From JBBSEZ01 sp038239195 (GTDB lineage Bacteria > Planctomycetota > Planctomycetia > Gemmatales > Gemmataceae): a stretch of 29,621 nucleotides of DNA. The stretch lies in assembly GCA_038239195.1 (NCBI GenBank), contig JBBSEZ010000062.1, positions 1-29,621 of the forward strand, read 5' to 3'. Position 1 is the stretch's first letter. Every line of letters begins with the position of its first letter. The notes under the pieces are model-generated. The model had not been told where the DNA came from. It did no database searches and saw only the letters and a program-made list of their open reading frames with translations. Shown here piece by piece: positions 16,601 through 23,299 of the stretch. A program made the translations under genes and the position numbers.

Positions 16601-17965
16601 TCAATAGCGCCAGCGGAACTCGGTCCGGTAGAGCTGCTCGGCGAAGTGGCGCTCGGTCACCGCGAACGATGCCGCGATGCCGAAGTCGATCTTCTCGCAC
16701 ACGAACACGCGCAGGCCCCCGCCCACGGTGACGTAGGTCTCGCCGTTGGAGCGCTGCGGGCCGCCCGTGATCGGGTCGGTGTAGGCCCCCGCCTGGAACG
16801 ACCAGCCGTTGAATTCGGTGGTGCCGATCACCGGCACGTCGGGGAGGATGCGGAAGAGCAACTGGTTGATGCTGGCGTGGTAGTGCAGCAGCGAGCCCTG
16901 ATAGACCGGGTCGCCCCCGAGGGGTATCCACTCGGAGAGTTGGCCCTGGAAGTAGGTGTCGGGGCCCAGCTTGATGCCGAGGACGAGCGAGGGCTCCAGG
17001 GAGACGTGGCCGACGCCGAGGCCCTTGGTGAAGTCGCCGGTCGGCAGGTAGGTCTTGAACTCGAAGCCCAGCTGGAGCAGTTCGCAATCGAACAGGAGGG
17101 CCTTGGTCCCCAGGGTCATGTCGGCGAAGCCCGAGGCGTGCGGCTCGTTGCTCGGCGAAACCATCCGGTAGGGCATCTCCACTGTGATGCCCGCGGCGCC
17201 CGTGGCGACCTCGGTGTAGAGGCTCAGGTCGTTGTCGCGGAGATGGGTCACCCCGCGGAAGGGGGCGATGGGCTTCGGGCCCTTGCCCATCCCGTCGGCC
17301 CGGGCCCAGAAGAACTCGTTGCGGTCGGGGAACGTGAAGTCGATCGCCGAGTCCCAGCGGACGCGCTGCTGGGTCTGTGGCCGGACGGCATCGACGAAGA
17401 ACGCCGAGTTCGCCAGCGGCAACCAGCGCGACTCGTAGCACGGATCGGGACAGCAGATGCACTCGTAGAGCCCGCAGAAGAACCGGCCCACGCACGTCTG
17501 GGCGTTGCAGGGCGAGCACTTGGTGGTGCGCCCCGGGATGCAGGTACCGCCCGCTCCGCACGAACACGGGGGCTCCCCGCCGAGGAACGGCAACTGCGGG
17601 GGGGGAAGGCCTCCTCCGGTGCAGCTGGCGCATCCCGCCTGGAGGACGTCGGCGCCGGGCCACGGGGGCACTGGAACGTCGGCCAGGCCCACAGGCAGGT
17701 CTGCGGGCGGCGCCGGTGGAGGCGGAGGCGGCGAAGGCTGCGAGGGCGGCGGGGGCGGCACGAGCGCTGAAGGCCGCGATGTTTCGGGGGCGGCCCACGG
17801 CGGAGCGGGGTCGATCGGGCCCTTGAGGGCAGGCAGAATGCGCACGGGCTCCTCCGCCCGCCCGGCCGGCGCCAACACGTTCGCCCAGACCGCCAGCGCC
17901 AGGGCCGCCCCTAGCGCCGGGACGAATGGCCTGCGCGCATGCTTGCTGAAGGGGTCGCCCCACAC
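16601..17965 (-). CDS. Exported Pro-rich, Cys-rich protein with probable outer-membrane beta-barrel, 454 aa
   Basis: I chose the GTG at 17965 (WGDPFSKHARRPF start) because GAGGAG lies 7 bases upstream; the upstream ATG at 18079 is inside the desaturase remnant. A signal peptide spans about 10-37 (VPALGAALALAVWANVLAPAGRAEE). A Pro-rich linker with runs of up to seven prolines (about 69-90) is followed by a cysteine-rich segment with 13 Cys between 112 and 176, probably disulfide-bonded. About 185-454 is rich in alternating beta-strands and ends in RTEFRWRY, an aromatic C-terminus typical of proteins inserted by the BAM machinery; the pattern recalls the phenol-degradation MetA/transporter-like barrel group. 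Probable role: surface or outer-membrane structural protein, function unknown. The 200 bases to the next gene (16388-16600) hold only its promoter region as far as I can see. Confidence 0.8.
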   Translation of the reverse strand: MWGDPFSKHARRPFVPALGAALALAVWANVLAPAGRAEEPVRILPALKGPIDPAPPWAAPETSRPSALVPPPPPSQPSPPPPPPAPPADLPVGLADVPVPPWPGADVLQAGCASCTGGGLPPPQLPFLGGEPPCSCGAGGTCIPGRTTKCSPCNAQTCVGRFFCGLYECICCPDPCYESRWLPLANSAFFVDAVRPQTQQRVRWDSAIDFTFPDRNEFFWARADGMGKGPKPIAPFRGVTHLRDNDLSLYTEVATGAAGITVEMPYRMVSPSNEPHASGFADMTLGTKALLFDCELLQLGFEFKTYLPTGDFTKGLGVGHVSLEPSLVLGIKLGPDTYFQGQLSEWIPLGGDPVYQGSLLHYHASINQLLFRILPDVPVIGTTEFNGWSFQAGAYTDPITGGPQRSNGETYVTVGGGLRVFVCEKIDFGIAASFAVTERHFAEQLYRTEFRWRY

Positions 17966-18054
17966 GGCTCGGCTCCTCACGGCACGGTGCCGCTCGAAGA
18001 ACACGCGATTGAAGACAAAGGTTGGCGCCTTCTGACACAAGGCGAGGGTTTTGT

Positions 18055-18690
18055 CAAGTGAGAACTGTTCGCTCCACATCGTTTCAGTTCGTGCTCGCCT
18101 GCCTGCGCTGTACGGCGCTTCAGAAGGGGCCCCTGTGGTGGGCGTCGCACCACCGCCACCACCACCGGCACTCCGACACCCCCGAGGACGTCCACTCTCC
18201 CGTCACCGGCGGGCTGTGGTGGTCGCACGTCGGCTGGGTCTTCGCGCCCGACTGGAACGAGTGCGACCTCAACGCCGTCCACGACCTGAGCCGTTACCCG
18301 GAGCTGCGCTGTCTCGAATACGCGCACGCGGCACCGGCCGCCCTGCTGGCTGGGCTATGCTTCGCGATCGGCGGCTGGAGCGGGCTCGTCGTCGGCTTTT
18401 TTCTCAGCAGCGTACTTTCGCACCACGCGGTCTTCCTGGTAAACTCGGTCTGCCACCTGTGGGGCCGGCGCCGCTACGCGACGGCGGACGCCAGCCGGAA
18501 CAACGTGGTGGTGGCCCTGTTGACGCTCGGCGAAGGCTGGCACAACAACCACCACCACTACCAGAGCAACGCCAACCAGGGCTTCCACTGGTAGGAGATC
18601 GACGTCGGCTACTACTTGATCCGCGGCCTGGCCGCCGTCGGCCTGGTCTGGGACGTGCGCAAAGCGCCCCCGGCAAGGTGGGGGCGGTAA
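18055..18690 (+). pseudogene. Truncated, nonsense-mutated acyl-CoA/fatty-acid desaturase
   Basis: The reading frame from about 18055 matches membrane delta-9-type desaturases: FQFVLACLRCTALQKGPLWW, histidine box HHRHHHRHSD, hydrophobic helices and the last histidine box GEGWHNNHHHY. The first histidine box (HRxxxH) and both N-terminal membrane helices are missing; the similarity stops abruptly near 18055 at about the place where the first box should end. A TAG at 18592-18594 interrupts the frame at FHW*EIDVGYYL, where homologues have Trp-Trp before Glu-Ile-Asp, so a single G-to-A change explains it. The frame continues to a TAA at 18688. Without iron ligands of box one it cannot be a working enzyme. 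The left break may mark an old deletion next to the divergent barrel-protein gene. Confidence 0.85.
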
Positions 18691-18739
18691 GCGTTTCTGG
18701 CGACTCGACGATTCCCGCTCCTGGCCTGGAGAGATCATC

Positions 18740-19492
18740 GTGAAGCTCGCAAGCCCCGTTTCCCGAGCGATCCTGCTCGGCGGGATGGTGATTTGCCTGA
18801 CCGCGGCCGGCTCGCCGGCTCGGGGCGCCGAGTATCTTGCGGAGGGCGCCCCCGCCGACGTGGTTGCCAAGCTCGAAGAGCTCCGGAAGGCGGGCCGGCG
18901 GGTCAAGTGTGTCGCCTTCGCGCCAGGCGGCGGCTGGTGCGTCCTCTACGACAGGAACAAGAGCGCCTCGCGCGACGTCCCCGATGAGGCGGTGCGATTG
19001 CTCGCGGACGCGCAGAAGAACGGCCGCGACCTGTTGTGCGTCGCCTTCGCGCCGGGTGGGGGGTGGGCCGTCCTGTGGGGCAAGAACGGGGCCTACGATG
19101 GAGGCTACTGCCGGGGCGTGTCCGCCGCCGCGTGGCAAAAGCTGAACGAACTGCGCAAGGACGGCAAGCACATCCAGAGCATCGCCTTCGGCCCGAAGAA
19201 AAGCTGGTCGATCCTCTGGGGCAAGAACGGGCACTGCTCGGCCGGCATCCCGGCGAGCGCTCGCAAAGACCTGGCCGACGCCGTGAAGGCCGGCAAGCCC
19301 ATCCGCTTCATTGTCCTGGCGCCGGGCGGGGGCCATGCGCTCGGCGCCGATCCCGCCGGGGGCCCGGCAAGCGGCATTCCGCCAGGTGCGGTCAAGGCCT
19401 TTGCCGACCTGGGCAAGAAGGGGGCCCAGGCGAAGTGGCTGGCCCTGGCGCCGGGCGGCGGGTGGGTGATCCTCTACGACAAGAAGCGGTGA
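18740..19492 (+). CDS. Exported protein with five tandem 40-residue repeats, 250 aa
   Basis: A signal peptide (residues 1-30, ending SPARGA) is followed by five repeats of about 38-46 residues starting near 36, 80, 126, 168 and 212. Each has a helix (VVAKLEELRKAGRRV, AVRLLADAQKNGRDL and similar), then a strand motif IAFAPGGGWxVLYGKNG. The fourth copy has lost the WxVLWGKNG part (APGGGHALGADPAGG), and the second and third keep it best. Nothing catalytic is visible; the fold may be propeller-like or a surface-binding repeat. The start is GTG with GGAGAG 6 bases before it. It follows the desaturase remnant by 49 bases and precedes the lipid kinase by 100 bases. Function unknown. Confidence 0.85.
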   Translation: MKLASPVSRAILLGGMVICLTAAGSPARGAEYLAEGAPADVVAKLEELRKAGRRVKCVAFAPGGGWCVLYDRNKSASRDVPDEAVRLLADAQKNGRDLLCVAFAPGGGWAVLWGKNGAYDGGYCRGVSAAAWQKLNELRKDGKHIQSIAFGPKKSWSILWGKNGHCSAGIPASARKDLADAVKAGKPIRFIVLAPGGGHALGADPAGGPASGIPPGAVKAFADLGKKGAQAKWLALAPGGGWVILYDKKR

Positions 19493-19592
19493 GGCTAGCC
19501 TTCGACCTGCCAAAGGCCGGCATCCTCCATAACATTCATCCAACGGCCGCGTAACCCCGCAGCCCATTCTCCTCGAAGGACGTACAAGGCCC

Positions 19593-20495
19593 GTGGACGC
19601 GATGGAGCTCTCCCCCGACGGCGCGGGGCACCGCCGGGAAGTCTTCATCCTGGCCAACCCGGTCGCCGGGCCGCGAGGTCGTCGCCAGCACGTCCGGGCG
19701 TTCGCGTACGCGCTCCGCGACCGGGGGCTCGAACCGATCCTCTGCGGGCAGCGCGAGGAACTGAGCGAGCGGCTGAGCGCCGGGGCCGACCGGGCTCGTT
19801 GCGTGGTGGCCGCCGGCGGCGACGGGACGCTCAACGAGGTGCTGAACCGGGCCTCGGGGCTGCCCGTGGCGATCCTGCCGCTGGGCAACGAGAACCTCGC
19901 CGCGCGATACTTCCGCCTGGCGCGGTCGGCGACGCGCCTCGCGGACGCCATCGCCTTCGCCCCCATCCGGCGCCTCGACCTGGGCCGGGCGCACGGCCGG
20001 CTCTTCTCCCTGATGGCCGGCCTCGGGCTCGACGCCGAGGTGGTCCACGCCGTCCACCGTTCCCGCCGCGGCCACATCGACAAGCTGAGCTACGTTCTCC
20101 CCGTCTTGCAGGCGCTGGCGACGTACCCGTTTCCCACCGTCGAGGTGACGATCGAGGACACGGGGGAGCAACTGCGGGGAGCGACCGTCTTCCTGTTCAA
20201 CCTGCCCGTCTACGCGCTCGGCTTGCCGATCGCCGACAAGGCCCGGCCCGACGACGGCCTGCTCGACCTCTTCGTCTTCCAGCGCCCCGGGCTGAGGAAC
20301 CTGGCCCGTTATTTCGGCGCCATCCTCTGCCGTCGCCACGAGCAGCTCCCCGACGTGCAGCATCGCCGGGTGAAGCGCGTCCACCTGGCGGCGGGCCAAC
20401 CGGCGCCCTTGCAGGTGGACGGCGACCCAGCCGCGGCGCTGCCCGCGACGATCGAGGTCGCCCCGGGCGCGTGGCAGTTGTTGGCGCCGACGTAG
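19593..20495 (+). CDS. Diacylglycerol kinase family (DAGK/sphingosine kinase-like) lipid kinase, 300 aa
   Basis: The protein has the markers of the DAGK catalytic family: NPVAG at 22-26, the nucleotide-binding GGDGT at 75-79 and a later LPLGNENLAARYF (95-107). The usual LPxGTxND motif reads LPLGNEN here, so substrate or nucleotide handling may differ. The C-terminal half has the beta-rich lid with DGLLDLFVF and a final QVDGDP. It would phosphorylate a lipid such as diacylglycerol or a related long-chain alcohol using ATP, at the inner face of the membrane. GTG at 19593 is given; an ATG at 19602 is equally possible, as neither has a strong ribosome-binding site. It runs towards the E1-like gene and the two stops are 29 bases apart. 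Confidence 0.88.
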   Translation: MDAMELSPDGAGHRREVFILANPVAGPRGRRQHVRAFAYALRDRGLEPILCGQREELSERLSAGADRARCVVAAGGDGTLNEVLNRASGLPVAILPLGNENLAARYFRLARSATRLADAIAFAPIRRLDLGRAHGRLFSLMAGLGLDAEVVHAVHRSRRGHIDKLSYVLPVLQALATYPFPTVEVTIEDTGEQLRGATVFLFNLPVYALGLPIADKARPDDGLLDLFVFQRPGLRNLARYFGAILCRRHEQLPDVQHRRVKRVHLAAGQPAPLQVDGDPAAALPATIEVAPGAWQLLAPT

Positions 20496-20524
20496 GGCGC
20501 TTCCTTCGCCGAGCGAGCGGCGGG

Positions 20525-21295
20525 CTAACGCCCCTGGCTCGCCTGCCCCTCGGCCCCAGGGAGCGGCAACTGCGGCAGCATGCGGCCCTCGAGGATGTCG
20601 AGCTTCACCTCTTGATAGCTCAGGCGCCCGCAGGTGTGGGCGAAGAACGCGCTGAGCAGGGCGCTGGCCACCGCGACGTTGGTGAACAGCACCTGCGGCG
20701 TCGAGACCGCCAGCTCGGCGCAGCTCATCTGCGTGGGCAACTTTCCCTTCGGGTTGGCGATCTCCGGGTGGAAGCGCGTCAGCGGCGCCGTCAGGTCTCG
20801 GCCGTCCTTGCGGAGGTAGGCCTGGACGTTGCCGTAGGTGCCGCGCTCGTGCGGCGGATCGACGCCCTCGTTGCCCCCGCTGAACAGCGCCACGCTCTCC
20901 AGCGTGCCGCAGTGGTCCGACACCAGCTTGCGCGTCGGGTGATTGTCCACGCACAGGAACACGTGGTCGCCCGGCCGGACGAACTGCCCGACGTTCTCCG
21001 GCGTCAGGTACTGCGGGACCGCCGCCACGGACACGGCGCTCGTCCCGAGCCAGCCCAGCGCCTCCGCCGCCTTTACCTCCGCCTTGTTGCCGACCTTGTG
21101 GAACACCATCCGCTGGCTGTTCCCGGCCTCGAAGTGATCGCCATCGATCAGGACCAGCCGCACCGGCCGGCCCAGGCCCTTGAGGAACACCGCCAGGTAT
21201 TGCAGCACGACGCAGCCGATCCCGCCCAGGCCAATCACCTTGACGCGTGCGTTCTCGGGCAGGCCGCACTCCAGTTTGTCGTACGCGGTGGACAT
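20525..21295 (-). CDS. ThiF/E1-like ubiquitin-like-protein activating enzyme, 256 aa
   Basis: The Rossmann-type adenylation fold is clear: GLGGIG at 22-27, Asp51 and Asp53 in LIDGDHFEAGNSQRM, with Asn59 and Arg62 as expected for E1/MoeB/ThiF enzymes, Lys71 after HKVGN, and the metal-binding Asp in CVDN (117). No zinc-binding CxxC pairs are seen. Cys192 in TQMSCAEL sits where a catalytic thioester cysteine could lie. It would adenylate the C-terminal glycine of the neighbouring ubiquitin-like protein and pass it on as a thioester. GAGGAGG lies 4 bases before the ATG, and the gene starts 9 bases after the JAB gene stop. It is last of five genes. Related ThiF members occur in PRTRC and other bacterial ubiquitin-like clusters. 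Confidence 0.9.
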   Translation of the reverse strand: MSTAYDKLECGLPENARVKVIGLGGIGCVVLQYLAVFLKGLGRPVRLVLIDGDHFEAGNSQRMVFHKVGNKAEVKAAEALGWLGTSAVSVAAVPQYLTPENVGQFVRPGDHVFLCVDNHPTRKLVSDHCGTLESVALFSGGNEGVDPPHERGTYGNVQAYLRKDGRDLTAPLTRFHPEIANPKGKLPTQMSCAELAVSTPQVLFTNVAVASALLSAFFAHTCGRLSYQEVKLDILEGRMLPQLPLPGAEGQASQGR

Positions 21296-21304
21296 GGCCC
21301 CTCC

Positions 21305-22051
21305 TCACTCGCGCTGATTGCGGCGCGGCGCCCAATCGTCCTCGGCCCACGACCACGCCGCCGCGGGGCGCCCGCCGAGCCCCTCGACCTTCACGCGCAC
21401 CTTGTCCAGCCACGCCTTCGGGACGAACGTTCGGCGCTTCCCATACCGTTCGAAGACCTGGTCCATCTCCAGAGGGAACCGATGGCCGTCGATGGCCAGC
21501 TCCAGGTGGAAGTCGGGCGGGTCGCGCTCGACGCGCCCGACGACGCCATGCACGCCATCGCGGTAGACCTCGTCGGCGCGGTCGGTGAACGACGCATAGG
21601 CCGCCATGTCGCCGTGACAGTGGACGTCGCCGACGAGCAGATGGCCGGGCTGGAGCGGCGGCACCTTGTAGCGCACGTCGTGGGCGAAGCGCTGCCCGCC
21701 CCACGACTGCCAGACCGTCGCCTCCTGGTCGGGCACCAGCAGCCGGTAGCGCCGCCCCGCCACGTCCCACAGCAGCAACACCACCGACTCCGAGCCGTGT
21801 AACTCGTAGGCGCGGTGGAAGAAGCCGACGATCGTCTCCAGCATCGCCGCCTTGACCTTGGGGTAGCGCACCACGACGCCCGCCTCGTGCGGGGCCAGTG
21901 CCTTGACCGGGCGGCGCGTCGGCACGTCGCTGGTGAAGAATGGGTGGTTGCGGCACAGGAACGCGCCGTTCTGCGTCAGCCAGTAGAACTCGTCGTCGCC
22001 GGGGCGCGCGGCGTCGGCGTCGCTCTTCAGGTAGACCGGGATGGGCGGCAT
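21305..22051 (-). CDS. JAB/JAMM-family isopeptidase, 248 aa
   Basis: A complete JAMM zinc-protease motif is visible: Glu88 in GSESV, then GDVHCHGDMAAYASFTDRAD with His144, His146, Ser154 and Asp157, and exactly seven residues between the second His and the Ser as in Rpn11/AMSH-type enzymes. The following DRADEVYRDGVHGVVG resembles PRTRC protein A (Prok-JAB family). Such enzymes cut isopeptide bonds or trim ubiquitin-like tails. The N-terminal 80 residues are extra and unrecognised. There is no signal peptide, so it should be cytoplasmic. GGAGGAG precedes the ATG, and the gene lies 19 bases after the E2-like gene. Its likely substrate is the ubiquitin-like protein encoded two genes upstream. 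Confidence 0.9.
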   Translation of the reverse strand: MPPIPVYLKSDADAARPGDDEFYWLTQNGAFLCRNHPFFTSDVPTRRPVKALAPHEAGVVVRYPKVKAAMLETIVGFFHRAYELHGSESVVLLLWDVAGRRYRLLVPDQEATVWQSWGGQRFAHDVRYKVPPLQPGHLLVGDVHCHGDMAAYASFTDRADEVYRDGVHGVVGRVERDPPDFHLELAIDGHRFPLEMDQVFERYGKRRTFVPKAWLDKVRVKVEGLGGRPAAAWSWAEDDWAPRRNQRE

Positions 22052-22070
22052 GCGTTGCTCCTCCGTGGGC

Positions 22071-22874
22071 TCAGCCCTTCTGGGCGAAGTTCATGAAGCG
22101 GCTGGCCAGGCTGGCGCGCGGCGCCTGCGGACACTCCAGGAACAGCGCCTCGATGATCTCGGCCACCGTGAGCGGGACGGCCTTCCAGGGGACGCCCAGG
22201 GCGAAGGCGTCGTTGGCCAGCGAGGCTTTCTCCCAGCTTTCCACCGGGTGCAGGTCGGGGTGGATGCCCTGCGACGCCCCGAACCACGACGCCCCTTCGT
22301 GGTTCTCGCTCGACAGGTTGAACCCGCCGTTCCAGGTGTGCTCCAGCAAGTGCTGCAACTGGCCCGTCCAGTCGTCCTCGCCCGTGCGCTCCAGATACTG
22401 CGTGCAGATCCAGGCGCGCTCGCGCAGCGGCGTTGGGATGCGCGAGATGTTCAACAGCGCCGGGTAGCCCACCTCGTCCGACAGGGCGCGCAGCGGCTCG
22501 TTGCGGAAGTAAAGCTCGTTGCCGTCCGTCAGGTAGAGCCCCGCGCCCTGCTGGGCGTAGACGGCGAAGGTGATGGCGTAGGGGATGCTCAGCCGAACCT
22601 TGCGGTACACCACGCCCTCGCCGTACGGCTCCGGGGAGTCGTTGGCGATCCAGCGGAACTGGCGCACGTGCGGCGGGAGCTGATGCACCACCACGAGCAG
22701 CGGCGGGCGCCAGTCGTAGAACTTCACGCCGTCGGGCAGGGCCCCGGCGCCCCAGGGCGGGACCAGCTCGTTGCGCAGCATCGCCATGAACTGCTCCTCG
22801 GTCCGCTCGAGGCGCTGCCCCTCTTCCGTCGTCAGGACGGCCTTGCCGCTCTCGATGGTCAGGAGGTCGGACAT
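22071..22874 (-). CDS. E2-like (prokaryotic UBC-fold) protein, 267 aa
   Basis: The start at ATG 22874 is chosen because AAGGAG lies 6 bases upstream; a TTG two codons earlier is unlikely. Residues about 55-165 have the order expected of a UBC/E2 domain: strands PPLLVVVHQLPP and GVVYRKVRLSIPYAITFAVY, then YFRNEPLRALSDEVGYPALLN and AWICTQYL. Cys157 in ICTQYL resembles the ICLDIL site of classical E2 enzymes and Asn142 in PALLN stands where the HPN asparagine would be. Only two cysteines exist (157, 248). A helical C-terminus with SSENHEGASWFGASQG follows and is not recognised. Context, between the ubiquitin-like and JAB genes, strongly supports the role of a conjugating enzyme; the sequence evidence alone is moderate. 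Confidence 0.75.
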   Translation of the reverse strand: MSDLLTIESGKAVLTTEEGQRLERTEEQFMAMLRNELVPPWGAGALPDGVKFYDWRPPLLVVVHQLPPHVRQFRWIANDSPEPYGEGVVYRKVRLSIPYAITFAVYAQQGAGLYLTDGNELYFRNEPLRALSDEVGYPALLNISRIPTPLRERAWICTQYLERTGEDDWTGQLQHLLEHTWNGGFNLSSENHEGASWFGASQGIHPDLHPVESWEKASLANDAFALGVPWKAVPLTVAEIIEALFLECPQAPRASLASRFMNFAQKG

Positions 22875-22880
22875 TTTCAA

Positions 22881-22971
22881 CTCCTTAGTCCTTAGTGCTT
22901 AGTGCTTAGCAAAGAGGGCCCACGTTGTGTCCTGTCTTTGCTAAGCACTAAGCACTAAGCACGAAGGACTA
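22881..22971. repeat. Heptad-repeat hairpin between ubiquitin-like and E2-like genes
   Basis: Bases 22891-22914 and 22936-22959 are perfect 24-base reverse complements, built of the heptad CTTAGTG repeated, with a 21-base loop. Pairing continues outward with two mismatches to about 22883 and 22968, so that the AAGGA ribosome-binding site of the E2-like gene (minus strand, 22882-22887) can pair with TCCTT on the other arm. It is AT-richer than its surroundings. It could act as a translational or transcript-stability control, an attenuator, or be a small dispersed element. Confidence 0.8.
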
Positions 22972-22977
22972 ATCCAT

Positions 22978-23274
22978 TCAGCCCTTCTCGCCCGCGGGGG
23001 TGAGGAAGTTGAGGACGCGGCCCTCGGTGAGGACCTCCTCCTCCGTCGCCTCCTTGCCGTCGATCACGGCGACGGCCTCGGGGCTGATGTTCATGCGGTC
23101 CTCCAACTCGGCCCGCGCCTGCTTGACGGTCAGGCCCGCCAGCGGGAGGCTGTGGGCGTACACGCCGTGGATCACGTCCACCCGCCCGGAGCGGGTCGCG
23201 AGCGCGACCGGGGCGAACTCCTCGGGGAGCGGGCCCGCGCTCGTGCGCTCCGGACGCAGCGTCTCAGTGCTCAT
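22978..23274 (-). CDS. Ubiquitin-like beta-grasp protein, 98 aa
   Basis: About 20 flexible N-terminal residues precede a beta-grasp-like domain: strand VALATRSGRVDVIHGVYAHS, helix LTVKQARAELEDRM, strand AVAVIDGKEATEEEVL, and final strand EGRVLNFLTPAGEKG. The final lines resemble the PRTRC protein C/Prok_Ub family, whose members end in a similar GxKG tail. The C-terminus is one free glycine (Gly98), not Gly-Gly, and needs no trimming to expose it. It would be adenylated by the E1-like enzyme and attached to target lysines. AGGAAAG precedes the ATG, and it lies 25 bases after the AAA+ gene. Assignment rests on the tail, size and neighbours; the level of sequence identity to known families must be checked. 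Confidence 0.82.
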   Translation of the reverse strand: MSTETLRPERTSAGPLPEEFAPVALATRSGRVDVIHGVYAHSLPLAGLTVKQARAELEDRMNISPEAVAVIDGKEATEEEVLTEGRVLNFLTPAGEKG

Positions 23275-23299
23275 GGTGCTTTCCTTTCAAAGTTGTCGG

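Noticed and set aside
17966..18079. ATG at 18079 as start of the Pro/Cys-rich protein
   Set aside because: It lies inside the desaturase remnant and would put 38 residues ahead of the start, burying the signal peptide; GTG 17965 has a better ribosome-binding site.
19536..21956. Long frames on both strands across the lipid kinase, E1 and JAB genes
   Set aside because: Composition is shadow-like, and the real genes in this span have complete family motifs.
22881..22971. Heptad repeats as a CRISPR array or tRNA
   Set aside because: The repeats are 7 bases without spacers and form one inverted repeat; there is no cloverleaf or cas gene.
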